From the NCBI GenBank assembly GCA_019695175.1, contig JAIBAM010000010.1, positions 1 to 64,000 of the forward strand: 64,000 nucleotides of DNA, written 5' to 3'. Shown in pieces: positions 15,066 to 24,418 of the stretch. A model generated the notes under the pieces. It made no database searches. It saw nothing but the letters and a program-made list of their open reading frames with translations, and was not told the origin of the DNA. How positions within the stretch are numbered: position 1 is the first letter of the stretch; each line of letters opens with the position of its first letter. A program made the position numbers and the translations under genes. The stretch comes from Bdellovibrionales bacterium. GTDB taxonomy: Bacteria > Bdellovibrionota > Bdellovibrionia > Bdellovibrionales > UBA1609.

Positions 15066-15773
15066 ATGTTGGAAATCGAATCTGTTTTTAATTCCATAAA
15101 AGTATTCGCGGGAACCTATGGATATTTAAAAAAAGCTCAAGAGGGAAGGGGAGAGGTGGCGCAGCTTAAAATGGAGTGGGCCCAAGAGTTTCTAAAAAAA
15201 CTAAAAGTGGAGGTTAAAATCATGGGGAAAATCAGTCAAAGACCCGCCTTGCTCTACGTGGGAAACCACATTAGTTATTTAGATATTCTTTTATTAATGT
15301 CTTATGTTTATAAAATTTCATTTGTAGCTAAAAGTGAATTAGAGAGGTGGCCTATCATTGGGCCTGCTGCCCAAAAAGCGGAAACAGTTTTTGTAAAAAG
15401 GGAGAATGCAGAGTCCAGAATGCAGGCTCGACTTAAAATTCAACAAGGACTGCAAGAGGGTAAGCGAATTGCAATATTTCCTTCAGGAACGACTTGTATG
15501 TATGAGACTAAGCCCTGGAGACAAGGACCTTTTGTCATCGCCAAAGAGATTGATTGTTGGGTGCAGCCCTTTCGCTTAACTTACCGTCCTCTGCGTACGG
15601 CGGCTTACATCGATCGCGACTTCTTTCCAGTTCATCTCTATAACTTATTTAAACAGGTTAGCGTCCAGGCTTTTATAGAGTTTCATCCACCTGTGAAAAT
15701 CAAGGGCGATGTGGGTAAACAGTGTGAAAAGTGGGCAGAATGGTCTAGGCAAAATCAATGGTTGCAAAGTTAA
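15066..15773 (+). CDS. PlsC-family 1-acylglycerol-3-phosphate-type acyltransferase (OlsA-like)
   Basis: Motif I H-x4-D is intact in VGNHISYLDILLL, motif II in FVKRENAESR, and motif III appears as FPSGTT, where most relatives have FPEGT; motif IV-like PFRLTYR follows. Such enzymes acylate lyso-phospholipids or, as OlsA, lyso-ornithine lipid. With the divergent OlsB-like gene next door the ornithine-lipid role is the better guess; a general PlsC role cannot be excluded. The 235-aa length is typical. The glutamate-to-serine change in motif III is worth noting but occurs at a position that tolerates variation in some subfamilies. Confidence 0.82.
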   Translation: MLEIESVFNSIKVFAGTYGYLKKAQEGRGEVAQLKMEWAQEFLKKLKVEVKIMGKISQRPALLYVGNHISYLDILLLMSYVYKISFVAKSELERWPIIGPAAQKAETVFVKRENAESRMQARLKIQQGLQEGKRIAIFPSGTTCMYETKPWRQGPFVIAKEIDCWVQPFRLTYRPLRTAAYIDRDFFPVHLYNLFKQVSVQAFIEFHPPVKIKGDVGKQCEKWAEWSRQNQWLQS

Positions 15774-15830
15774 TGATCAGGAGTAGCATTTTATACAGAG
15801 TCTCTAAAATGGCTTTTCTAACATAAATTA

Positions 15831-15867
15831 TTAGAGCCTGTTCCAGGCTCTAAGCCTGAGCCTCAGG
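15831..15867 (+). promoter_or_regulatory. Two consecutive hairpins before the DUF1800 gene
   Basis: TTAGAGCCTG-TTC-CAGGCTCTAA (15831-15853) is a perfect 10-bp stem, followed by CCTGAG-C-CTCAGG (15855-15867). The first may terminate the olsA-like transcript, though it has no T tail. The 3' arm of the second overlaps the AGGTAGG ribosome-binding site (15865-15871) of the gene starting at 15879. Confidence 0.5.
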
Positions 15868-15878
15868 TAGGTGATCTG

Positions 15879-17405
15879 ATGAAGGATCAATTAAAACAGC
15901 TCATTTTAATAACGTCATTCTTTATAATTAGTGCATCTTTGCAGGCCCAAGAAAGCCCCAATTTTTCTGAGCGAGTGGATCATGCCATGAATCGCATGGC
16001 TTTTTCTGTGGGCGTGACTGAGCGAGCTCAGATTCTAGCCGGAGGGGAAGACGCTTTAAAGAAGTGGATTCAAGAACAATTAGAACCTGAAAAAATAAAT
16101 GATGGGTTTGTGGATACTCTTTTGTCTTCACATGAAACTTTATTTTTATCCATTGAAGAGTTGCAACAAAGATTTAAAAACAAAGAGAATCAAAACCTTT
16201 TGTCCAACAAAGATCCCAATGAAATTCGTTTGGACTGGTCTTCTGCTAAACTAGTTCGTGCGGTTTTTTCCAGAAGGCAGTTGTATGAACGGCTAGTGGA
16301 TTTTTGGTACAACCACTTTAACGTGGATCAAAAAAAGGGCAAGGTAAAGTGGTTTTTTGGTCCCTATGAACGGGATGCTATTCGTCCATTTGTATTTGGT
16401 CGTTTTATCGATATGCTTCGATCTACAGCTCGTCATCCCGCTATGCTTTTTTATTTGGACAATCACTTAAGCCGTGGACGAACTGGAAAACAGGGAAGGT
16501 CTTCAGGACTCAACGAGAATTATGGTCGAGAATTATTGGAGTTGCATACTTTGGGGGTCAATGGAGGATACACCCAACAGGATGTAATTGAAACCGCTCG
16601 AGTTTTTACTGGTTGGTCTATTGCAAATTTGGCTGAAAATGCGTCCTTCCAATTTAAACCGAACTTCCATGATCCAGGTCCTAAAAAAGTTTTAAACTGG
16701 GATTTCACTGCAGGTCATGGTGTTGAAGAGGGAGAAGAGCTCTTGCACAAATTGGCAGAACATCCTTCAACGGCAAGACATCTTTCTACTTTATTGGTGC
16801 AGTATTTTGTGGCCAACCCAGCTCCCGCAAGTCTAGTGACAAAAGTCAGTCAGGCCTTTCAAAACAGTCGTGGTTATCTACCCACAGTCTACCGCACTCT
16901 TTTTGAGTCGAGTGAGTTTTGGCAAAGCAAATATCACCGCTCGCTCTTGAAGGATCATTTCCAATGGTTGGTTTCTGCGATTCGTGTTTTAAATGGAGAA
17001 GTGATTTGGAAAAATTCTTTGATTGGATGGCTCAATCAATTGGGTACCCCACTGTATCAATGCTCACCACCTACGGGTTACAAATCACTTCCTGAGGACT
17101 TAATAAATTCAAACACATTAATTCGTCGACTGAATTTTGCTTTAAAACTGGCAGGTGGGCACGTGGATGGCGTTTACTTAGGGGAGAGTGGTTTAGGACA
17201 GACGAAGGCAGAAAATAGTGAGCAACTGATGCAATTATTGGCTACAAATATGGGTGTGCACCCACTTTCTTCATCTACAATATCTTCGCTTAAACAAGAA
17301 ATAATTAGTGGTCCTTGGCAAACTTTTGATAAAGCGGTGAGGCCTTTTGTGCTTTCTCGTCTGATTGGTTTGATTTTGGCGTCTCCTGAATTTCAGAGAA
17401 TGTGA
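15879..17405 (+). CDS. DUF1800 family exported protein
   Basis: A signal peptide (LILITSFFIISASLQAQ) is followed by a full-length DUF1800 domain: MNRMAFSVGVTERAQ at the start, LVDFWYNHFNV, RDAIRPFVFGRFIDML, RHPAMLFYLDN, the highly conserved NENYGRELLELHTLGV and GGYTQQDVIETARVFTGW, and a late YKSLPEDLIN. The function of DUF1800 is not known biochemically; the genes almost always precede a DUF1501 gene, as here (86 bases apart), and the pair is thought to act outside the cytoplasm. The length of 508 aa is normal. Confidence 0.93.
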   Translation: MKDQLKQLILITSFFIISASLQAQESPNFSERVDHAMNRMAFSVGVTERAQILAGGEDALKKWIQEQLEPEKINDGFVDTLLSSHETLFLSIEELQQRFKNKENQNLLSNKDPNEIRLDWSSAKLVRAVFSRRQLYERLVDFWYNHFNVDQKKGKVKWFFGPYERDAIRPFVFGRFIDMLRSTARHPAMLFYLDNHLSRGRTGKQGRSSGLNENYGRELLELHTLGVNGGYTQQDVIETARVFTGWSIANLAENASFQFKPNFHDPGPKKVLNWDFTAGHGVEEGEELLHKLAEHPSTARHLSTLLVQYFVANPAPASLVTKVSQAFQNSRGYLPTVYRTLFESSEFWQSKYHRSLLKDHFQWLVSAIRVLNGEVIWKNSLIGWLNQLGTPLYQCSPPTGYKSLPEDLINSNTLIRRLNFALKLAGGHVDGVYLGESGLGQTKAENSEQLMQLLATNMGVHPLSSSTISSLKQEIISGPWQTFDKAVRPFVLSRLIGLILASPEFQRM

Positions 17406-17491
17406 TGGAGTTAAGCGGGTTGGTTTGAAAGGGTAGTATTCATTGCATTAGTGTTAATTGCAGTCGGCTCTAAGAAAAAAGGAGGGGGTTT

Positions 17492-18814
17492 GTGACACGA
17501 CGTGATTTTTTAAAAATTTTGTCCCAGTCAGGACCTCTATCAGCTCTTTTGATGGATCGATTTTTCTTTCATGTGGCTTCTGCGGATGTAAAAGAAAAAC
17601 TTCATTTGCGATTGGAAAAAAATTCCCAGGAAGAGGGAAATCACAAAACAATATTATTTGTTTACTTAAGAGGAGGTATGGATGGTTTATCTATGACTCC
17701 TCCAGCAGCAGATCCAGATTATTTCCTATTAAGGCCACATATTTCAGTAGTTGAAAAAAACAATCGGAACTTGTCATTAGCTGATGGATTTGTAGTTCAT
17801 CCTGCGTTGAGTCGGTTGCATCAGATCGCTTTACGCCGGGAAGCTGGGTTTATTTTTGGAGCCGGAAGCTCAGCAGAAACACGTTCCCACTTTGATGCTC
17901 AAGATTGGATGGAACAGGGAGTGTCAACAAATATTATTAAAAATAGTGGATTAAATCCGAGTGGCTTTTTAGCTAGATATGCACGAGATACTTTTGCGAA
18001 ATCGGTTGAAGGTCAAATTATAGCGGTTCAAAATGGTTTTCCCAAGACTTTATCGGGTTGCTCCTCTGCGTTGGTTTTTAGTGACTTTAAATTTCTACAT
18101 GGCAAAAGTCCATTAACTAAGGACAAAATAAATTCCTCTCTAGAGACAAAAGCTCAGGGAGATGAAGTTCAAATGGATCCTGCTTTCTTTAGTTTGTTTA
18201 CCGAGTCCAATGATAGTCTTTTTCAACACGCCGCTAAAAGTTTATTAAAAGATTTGCCCATATTTCAACGAGCAGAATCAGATTGGAAACAATACGCTGA
18301 TAAGATTCCCAAAGGAGTTTTGGCCAAATCACTCGCTCAAATAGCCTCACTGATTCGCACTAATTTTGGATTGAAAATTGCTGTCACTGAAATGGGTGGT
18401 TGGGATACCCATGTCAATCAGGGTAATGGCAGTAAGGGTTACCTCTGGGAAAGATTTTTCGAACTTGATGGGGCCATGGGTTTTTTCTGGGATATTTTGG
18501 GTGAAAAGAGAGAGAATGTAACTGTGGTTGTGGTAACTGAGTTTGGGCGAACAGTAAAGGAAAACGGTGATTATGGTACTGATCATGGACATGGGTCCAC
18601 ATTTTTTATTTTAGATACGAAAATAAAAAAAACTATATTCCATCAATATCAAGGTTTGACAAACCACCTCTATGAAGGACGAGATTTACCAGTTCATTTC
18701 GATTATCGACAAATAATGTTAGAAGTTTTACAGCAACAAAAGATGGGTTCATCCATTGCTGCAGATGTTTTATTTCCAGGATTTACATCAAAACATATAG
18801 GTCTTTTTGTTTAG
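17492..18814 (+). CDS. DUF1501 family exported protein (sulfatase/phosphatase fold)
   Basis: DUF1501 proteins belong to the alkaline-phosphatase-like superfamily. The N-terminal RRDFLKILSQSG resembles a twin-arginine export signal. Characteristic segments follow: FVYLRGGMDGLSMTPP, the ETRSHFDAQDWMEQG metal-site segment, MGGWDTHVNQG, VVVVTEFGRTVKENG and TDHGHGSTFFIL. The start is GTG at 17492 with GGAGGGGG seven bases ahead. It forms an operon with the DUF1800 gene. The metal-binding D/H residues of the fold appear retained, so it is probably an active hydrolase of unknown substrate. Confidence 0.93.
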   Translation: MTRRDFLKILSQSGPLSALLMDRFFFHVASADVKEKLHLRLEKNSQEEGNHKTILFVYLRGGMDGLSMTPPAADPDYFLLRPHISVVEKNNRNLSLADGFVVHPALSRLHQIALRREAGFIFGAGSSAETRSHFDAQDWMEQGVSTNIIKNSGLNPSGFLARYARDTFAKSVEGQIIAVQNGFPKTLSGCSSALVFSDFKFLHGKSPLTKDKINSSLETKAQGDEVQMDPAFFSLFTESNDSLFQHAAKSLLKDLPIFQRAESDWKQYADKIPKGVLAKSLAQIASLIRTNFGLKIAVTEMGGWDTHVNQGNGSKGYLWERFFELDGAMGFFWDILGEKRENVTVVVVTEFGRTVKENGDYGTDHGHGSTFFILDTKIKKTIFHQYQGLTNHLYEGRDLPVHFDYRQIMLEVLQQQKMGSSIAADVLFPGFTSKHIGLFV

Positions 18815-18859
18815 ACGCAATACTTTGAATCGGATCTAAAAATGAGCTTTGCGATTTTC

Positions 18860-19510
18860 TTATCTAGGTGGCAGCACTCTCAAAAATTTCTTCATGTTTT
18901 TACAAACTATGTTTATAGCGGTCTGTATAAGATTTTCTTCTAATTGAATTGAAGCCAAACTTCCATAAGCAAATACTTTGAGCGTTGTGCTGTCGAATCG
19001 TTCGCAATGAAAAGTATTTTCCAAACCCAGTGAGATAATATTTTGAACTTTGGGGTGATCTAGAACCTGGAGTAAGTGAGGAACATCATTTTGTATTAAT
19101 TGCTTGGTTGAGTCCTGATCTCTGTATGAGATCAGCAAAACTCTTCTAGGCTCAACTCTAGTTCCATTTTCAAAGTTGAGGTTGGAATTAAAATAAATAG
19201 TATTTTCTTTTGGACAGTAACTATAATCTTCTTTTGAAATTTTCAATGGGTGATTGGAATAATCTGTTATTTCAAGGCCAACTTCGGGAGCTAATTGTTC
19301 ATTTAATCGGATTGAAGCTTCGCCAGTGTATACAAAACTTTGATTGGCCACAATAATAAGTTTTCCGAAAGGTAATTTTTTTGGATCCAATTCTGTGGCC
19401 TTTATTCTCTCAGAACTTGTTGCAGTAGAGATTGTTATGGCCCCGTTAGATTCGGATCTAGCGGTGATGGTTGAAATAGAAATTACAAATACTAGAATTA
19501 AAATTTTCAT
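18860..19510 (-). CDS. Secreted protein of unknown function
   Basis: A 216-aa product with an N-terminal signal peptide (MKILILVFVISISTITARS). The mature part is rich in strand-like segments (LIIVANQSFVYTGEASIRLN, ENTIYFNSNLNFENGTRV) and has two cysteines far apart near positions 90 and 165 plus one close to the end. I recognise no family. It converges with the DUF1501 gene, 46 bases apart. Codon use looks like the neighbours, so it is probably a real lineage-specific exported protein. Confidence 0.7.
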   Translation of the reverse strand: MKILILVFVISISTITARSESNGAITISTATSSERIKATELDPKKLPFGKLIIVANQSFVYTGEASIRLNEQLAPEVGLEITDYSNHPLKISKEDYSYCPKENTIYFNSNLNFENGTRVEPRRVLLISYRDQDSTKQLIQNDVPHLLQVLDHPKVQNIISLGLENTFHCERFDSTTLKVFAYGSLASIQLEENLIQTAINIVCKNMKKFLRVLPPR

Positions 19511-19951
19511 CGAAAGTAAAGTGCCCTTGTAATCACTTTTTTATAGTTAGGTCAAATTTAGTGTATAGAATATTTTTAAGGGAAGATTATAGTTCATTTG
19601 TTCTAAATTATAAAATAAATAATAAATATTTATTTTTCCTTAACTAAAGCTTAACTAAATATATTGTATATATTTTATGCATTGTATGTATTGTATCCAA
19701 AATATAAAAGCATACATATCCACTTGATTGGCCCAATTGCTTGCTTTGAAATACATTAGCTGCTTGTTGTTTAAACTCTAAAGTGTTCTAAAGTGTACTG
19801 ACGCTTTGCTTTCTTGCCCATAAATTCCTCCTTCGGTCTTGGACATAGTTCATCTAAAATTCCCTGACCGTCTCCGAAACGAAACATCCTTCGGATTGAG
19901 GTTCAGGTTAGATTCTGTGTCCACTAAAACGGGGGAGGGTCAGGGAGTCTA
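19511..19951. other. AT-rich intergenic stretch with long-range stem
   Basis: No gene is supported. The left part is very AT-rich with TTGTATGTATTGTATCC-like imperfect repeats around 19670-19700. At its right end TCCCTGACC (19861-19869) pairs with GGTCAGGGA (19938-19946), listed separately. Confidence 0.5.
19861..19946 (-). terminator. Probable structured terminator after msrBA
   Basis: On the minus strand the 9-bp stem TCCCTGACC/GGTCAGGGA encloses a 68-base loop that itself can fold (CCGAA...TTCGG), and the stem is followed by ATTTTAGA. It begins six bases after the msrBA stop codon. The long loop is unusual for a simple intrinsic terminator. Confidence 0.4.
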
Positions 19952-21160
19952 CTAATCCCTGATGTAATGACAGGTGTAGCCTCCAGGATTTTTTTCTAGA
20001 TAATGTTGGTGATATTCTTCGGCGGCATAAAAGGTCATGGCAGGGACAATTTCTGTCACAACTGGCTTGGGCCATTTTCCAGACTGGTTCACTTCAGATT
20101 TGATTTTCTCAGCAATGATTTTTTGCTCTTCATTTAGGTAAAAAATGGCCGAGCGATACTGCGTTCCGATATCATTTCCCTGTTGATTTTTTGTGGTGGG
20201 ATCATGGATGCGAAAAAAAAAGCGTAAGAGGTTCTCGTAAGAGGTTTTGTTTTTGTCATAAATAATTTTAATTGATTCCGCATGGCCACTTAAACCGGTT
20301 TTGACAATTTCATAGGAAGGGTTCGTTCCATTTCCTCCGGAGTACCCTACCTGAGTGCGAAGGACCCCGGGTTGTTTTCGGATGAGCTCTTCCATTCCCC
20401 AAAAACATCCTCCCGCAAGGATGGCTGTGTCTTCAGTGGCAGTTGGAACGTGTTCTTTTTGATGGGAGGAGTTTTTTTCAGGCTGAGTAGTAAAAAGGTA
20501 TAAATATTTTCCATAGCCTTTTTCTTTCAAGTCTTTCCACGGGATAAACTGCAGGGAAGCAGAATTGATGCAGTATCTCTTATTTGTAGGCTTAGGCCCA
20601 TCATCAAAGACATGGCCTAAATGATTTTGCCCATATTTGGATCGAACCTCGACGCGTTCACCAAATAATATAAATTTACGATCTTTTTTTAAGGTAATAA
20701 AGTCATCAGAAATGGGTTTGGTAAAACTGGGCCATCCCGTTCCAGAATCAAATTTATCCGTGGAACTAAAAAGTGGGGCTTTGGATTCAATATCGATATA
20801 AATTCCGGGCTCGTGATGATTCCAAAAATCATTTTTAAAAGGGGCTTCAGTATCTTCTTCTTGAGTTACGGAGTATTGTTTGGCAGTAAGAATTTTTTTT
20901 AATTCATCTCTGCTTGGTTTTTTATATTTAAGCCAAGGCTCATTTGTTGACATGGAGTCCTTCTTTATTTCAAGGTTGGGAGTCACCTGTTGGTGAGAGG
21001 TTGTTCTAGCATATAAATAAGGTAAGTTCACTATCGCAGAAAAATAGATCAAGATGACTTTAAAAATGAAACACCAATTCAGTTTGTTTCGTCTTTGAGG
21101 TAAGGTGATTTTTTTAAACTCTTGTTGAGTTGAATTAGTATTTGCCTCGATGTTAGTCAT
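19952..21160 (-). CDS. msrBA: MsrB-MsrA fusion methionine sulfoxide reductase, exported
   Basis: Both stereospecific reductases are in one chain. A hydrophobic anchor/signal (about residues 28-50) suggests action in the periplasm. The MsrB domain comes first (about 75-215): [15 protein letters not shown] and the catalytic cysteine in [12 protein letters not shown]. The MsrA domain follows (about 240-400): GGCFWGMEE with its catalytic cysteine, VGYSGG, GHAESI and [12 protein letters not shown]. MsrB lacks both zinc CxxC pairs, and the resolving-cysteine position in SGCGWPSF is threonine here. The order B-A is the reverse of Neisseria PilB. It repairs oxidised envelope proteins. Confidence 0.93.
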   Translation of the reverse strand: MTNIEANTNSTQQEFKKITLPQRRNKLNWCFIFKVILIYFSAIVNLPYLYARTTSHQQVTPNLEIKKDSMSTNEPWLKYKKPSRDELKKILTAKQYSVTQEEDTEAPFKNDFWNHHEPGIYIDIESKAPLFSSTDKFDSGTGWPSFTKPISDDFITLKKDRKFILFGERVEVRSKYGQNHLGHVFDDGPKPTNKRYCINSASLQFIPWKDLKEKGYGKYLYLFTTQPEKNSSHQKEHVPTATEDTAILAGGCFWGMEELIRKQPGVLRTQVGYSGGNGTNPSYEIVKTGLSGHAESIKIIYDKNKTSYENLLRFFFRIHDPTTKNQQGNDIGTQYRSAIFYLNEEQKIIAEKIKSEVNQSGKWPKPVVTEIVPAMTFYAAEEYHQHYLEKNPGGYTCHYIRD

Positions 21161-21348
21161 GCGGAAATCCTTTTTTTATTATAAAAACATAATATAAGAA
21201 TTTTCGTCTGAGGATGATTCTATGGCAAGATATTTGATTTTTAGAGCGTTTGAAGGCCTACCAAATTATTGAAGGTCCACCGAGGGCCTAATGAATCCGG
21301 TGGACCTTTTAAATTTTTATATGGATAGTATATTCTCAAAGCTAGAGA

Positions 21349-23817
21349 CTAGTTTTTACTATGGATTCTCATGCGGTAAAAGGATCTCCAAACGAAGTAA
21401 AGACCTATCACTAGCAGTATAGAGGCTATGACAACAGCTAAGCAAGAACCCTCACTAGGAATCCCTGTGGTGGATGCAGCAGGATGTTCGCCTCCAGATA
21501 GCTTGACCGCAATTTCCACAGCCAGCAATCCAAAAAGTGTCGTAAATTTAATAATTGGGTTTAGGGCCACACTCGCTGTGTCTTTATAGGGGTCGCCAAC
21601 TGTATCACCTACAACAGTTGCGGAGTGAAGCTCAGTTCCTTTTTCTCGTAAATCCACCTCGACTAATTTTTTGGCGTTATCCCAAGCTCCACCGGCATTG
21701 GCCATAAACATAGCTTGAAACAGTCCAAATACGGCAATTGATATTAAGTAACTTGCGAAGAAAGTTGGATCAAAGAAGGCAAAAGAAAGTGTTAAAAAGA
21801 ATATAACTCCAAAAATGTTGAACATTCCTTTTTGAGCATACTGAGTGCAAATTTTTACCACTTCTTTTGAGTCTTCAACAGAGGCTTTTGTAACGGAACT
21901 ATCCAGTTTAATATTTTTCTTAATAAACTCAACGGCTCTGTAGGCCCCAGTTACAACGGCTTGAATGGCGGCACCAGAGAACCAATAAACAACTGCACCA
22001 CCAGTAATTAAACCTAAAAGAACTTTGGGGTCTAGAAGGTCCAACTTTAAATTGAGCAGTAAAATGATAGAGAAAATCATTGTGGTGGCACCAATAACCG
22101 CCGTACCAATCAATACAGGCTTGGCAGTGGCTTTAAAAGTGTTTCCAGCGGAGTCGTTATCCTCTAAATAGTGTTTCCCTTTTTCGAAGTCAGGTTTAAA
22201 TCCATATTCTTTTTCAATACTTTGAGAAATATTTGGTAGAGTCTCAATTTGTGAAAGTTCAAAAACAGACTGAGCATTGTCTGTAACTGGACCATAGGAA
22301 TCCACAGCAATAGTTACAGGACCCATGCCGAGCATACCAAATGCGACCAATCCAAAGGCAAAAACTGCTGGATGGATCATAAACTGTTCTAACCCTTTAA
22401 GGCTTGTCCAATAAGCAACTCCCATCAATCCAACGATAACGATTCCCTTCCAGAAAGCAGAAAAGTTTCCAGCAACTAAACCACTTAAGACGTTAAGGGA
22501 GGCGCCACCTTCGCGGGAGGCTTGTACCACTTCGTTAACGTGTATAGATTTAGCGGAAGTAAATATTTTAGTTACTTCTGGGATCACTGCAGCAGCTAAA
22601 GTTCCACAGGAAATAATGGTAGAAAGCTTCCACCATAGTCCATATTCAAGCGGGCTTAAGAGTAAGTAGCTTACACCATAAGTAACACCGATGGATAAAA
22701 TGGAACTCACCCAAACAAGTGCGGTTAAGGGTGCTTCAAAATCAAAATGAGCCAAAGCACTGTATTTAGCTTTGGACACGGCTGATGTGACCCAATAGGA
22801 AACAATGGAGGTAACGACCATTAGAATTCTCATGGCGAAAATCCAAACAATAAACTTAGCTTGAAGGTCTTTTCCCACCTCCATCAAAGTTCTTTGTCCA
22901 TCAGATGAAACTTGCATTCCAACAGCTAAGACGATGAAGGAAATAAGTGCTACACCAGTGACGCCATAGGTTTCAAAACCGTCCGCTGTTGGGCCTACAG
23001 AATCACCTGCATTGTCGCCAGTACAGTCAGCAATAACACCAGGATTGCGTGCATCATCCTCTTTAATTTTAAAAACAATTTTCATTAAGTCAGAGCCTAT
23101 GTCAGCTATTTTAGTGAAGATACCTCCACAGACCCGAAGGGCACTAGCACCTAAGGATTCACCAATGGCAAAACCTACAAAACAAGCTCCAGCAGCTTCA
23201 GCTGAAACGGCAAGGAGAATAATCACCATAAGAATGAGTTCTACACATATTAACACAACACCTATGGACATACCGGATCTCAGCGGAATATCCATGACGG
23301 GATAGGGACGATTTTTGAGTGAAGCAAAACTGGTGCGACTGTTTGCGTAAGTATTCAATCGAATACCAAACCACGCCACCCCAAGGGAGCCTAAAATTCC
23401 CATAACTGACCACATGAGGATGAGTGCGACACGATCAATGCTGAGTCCTTGTAAGTACCCAAAGTAGGCCACTATACATACGGCAATACAAGCTTCCAAC
23501 AACAGGAGAAGTTTTGCTTGCTCGAAGAGATAGGTTTTACAAGTTTCATAAATCAAGTGGGAGACATCATGCATCGAGCGATGAACGGGAAGTGCTCGAA
23601 TCCCTAAAAATTCTTTGAGTCCAAAAATAATTCCAGCAAGAGCTACCAAAACACCAATCCATAAAATCTGCGTTCCCTGGATATTGCCCAATAAGGGAAA
23701 GGAGACATTGAGATTCGGGAGGACCAAGTCGGCTTCGCTGGCAAATGCACCATGGACGAAGAAAAGGCCAAAAGCCATAATTGAAAACAGAGAGAAACGC
23801 TTCAACATTTCCTTCAT
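21349..23817 (-). CDS. hppA: Membrane-bound proton-translocating pyrophosphatase
   Basis: HppA couples hydrolysis of pyrophosphate to ion pumping across the inner membrane. Catalytic acidic clusters are present: KEDDARNPGVIADCTGDNAG and DSVGPTADGFETYG, then NAGGAWDNAKK and VVGDTVGDPYKDTA near the C-terminus. About 16 membrane segments are visible. The segment SAGNTFKATAK has lysine after GNTx, the residue that in this family marks potassium-independent enzymes (alanine in potassium-dependent ones). ATG 23817 has GAGGG eight bases upstream and begins a signal-like helix; an upstream extension to 23865 is unlikely. The 822-aa length is slightly above usual, owing to the N-terminal leader. Confidence 0.95.
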   Translation of the reverse strand: MKEMLKRFSLFSIMAFGLFFVHGAFASEADLVLPNLNVSFPLLGNIQGTQILWIGVLVALAGIIFGLKEFLGIRALPVHRSMHDVSHLIYETCKTYLFEQAKLLLLLEACIAVCIVAYFGYLQGLSIDRVALILMWSVMGILGSLGVAWFGIRLNTYANSRTSFASLKNRPYPVMDIPLRSGMSIGVVLICVELILMVIILLAVSAEAAGACFVGFAIGESLGASALRVCGGIFTKIADIGSDLMKIVFKIKEDDARNPGVIADCTGDNAGDSVGPTADGFETYGVTGVALISFIVLAVGMQVSSDGQRTLMEVGKDLQAKFIVWIFAMRILMVVTSIVSYWVTSAVSKAKYSALAHFDFEAPLTALVWVSSILSIGVTYGVSYLLLSPLEYGLWWKLSTIISCGTLAAAVIPEVTKIFTSAKSIHVNEVVQASREGGASLNVLSGLVAGNFSAFWKGIVIVGLMGVAYWTSLKGLEQFMIHPAVFAFGLVAFGMLGMGPVTIAVDSYGPVTDNAQSVFELSQIETLPNISQSIEKEYGFKPDFEKGKHYLEDNDSAGNTFKATAKPVLIGTAVIGATTMIFSIILLLNLKLDLLDPKVLLGLITGGAVVYWFSGAAIQAVVTGAYRAVEFIKKNIKLDSSVTKASVEDSKEVVKICTQYAQKGMFNIFGVIFFLTLSFAFFDPTFFASYLISIAVFGLFQAMFMANAGGAWDNAKKLVEVDLREKGTELHSATVVGDTVGDPYKDTASVALNPIIKFTTLFGLLAVEIAVKLSGGEHPAASTTGIPSEGSCLAVVIASILLVIGLYFVWRSFYRMRIHSKN

Positions 23818-24018
23818 AATAAATACCCTCATTGTTTTGCTTTGTACCCAGGACGAATGAGCCACGGGTAGTTTTGATGTTGTTTTTTTTGAGCCTGAAC
23901 CTTTTAGCCAGAAGAAAGTTTGAAGTCAAAATGTCTTGGTGATATCTGACTTATCGAATGACTTCGACGCATTGAATCTCAGATGTTTGATACATTTTAA
24001 GGCAAATTTTTAGAAAAT

Positions 24019-24240
24019 TTACGAAATAATGTCCTTGTCCATCTCTTTGAGTTCAGGCCCTGACAACGGAAACGATCTTTTGAAGATTTGGTTCAAAGAC
24101 ATCCCTGCCCCGGTCGATGATGAGGCCGAATCCAAGCTTTTTTGACCAGCGTAAGTGCTGGCAACCTCGGAGATTCGAAATGAGTCAGCGGAAATTTCCG
24201 AACTTGTCCCAATTGTCGTTAGAGTTTGACCAGGCATCAT
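24019..24240 (-). CDS. Small serine-rich hypothetical protein
   Basis: A 73-codon frame beginning ATG ATG at 24240. The product is rich in serine, threonine and alanine (EISADSFRISEVASTYAG) and shows no motif I know. It lies between the terminator-like hairpin of the gliding operon and hppA. The ribosome-binding site is poor. It could be a real small protein or chance; the opposite strand has nothing better. Confidence 0.35.
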   Translation of the reverse strand: MMPGQTLTTIGTSSEISADSFRISEVASTYAGQKSLDSASSSTGAGMSLNQIFKRSFPLSGPELKEMDKDIIS

Positions 24241-24290
24241 TTGATGCTTAGACGGTCTGTTTTTGAGAGAGAATTCCGTTCAATTCTCAA

Positions 24291-24320
24291 TCAATAACCA
24301 TCCCGTGAGATGGTTATTGA
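24291..24320 (-). terminator. Hairpin downstream of the gliding operon
   Basis: TCAATAACCATC-CCGTGA-GATGGTTATTGA is a perfect 12-bp stem with a 6-base loop, about 100 bases after the stop of the last TolR-like gene. It has no T-run, so it may act as a transcript-end stabiliser or a weak terminator. Confidence 0.5.
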
Positions 24321-24418
24321 TAAACAAATTAACATTTCTAGACCCATCTGGATTATGCTCGTCGCATGATGGAAAAAAGTTGTACTGGGAAATTGTAATA
24401 AATTGTAATCAGGAAGTG

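Noticed and set aside
23012-23305. 97-aa plus-strand ORF opposite hppA
   Set aside because: Antisense shadow of a highly conserved membrane pyrophosphatase.
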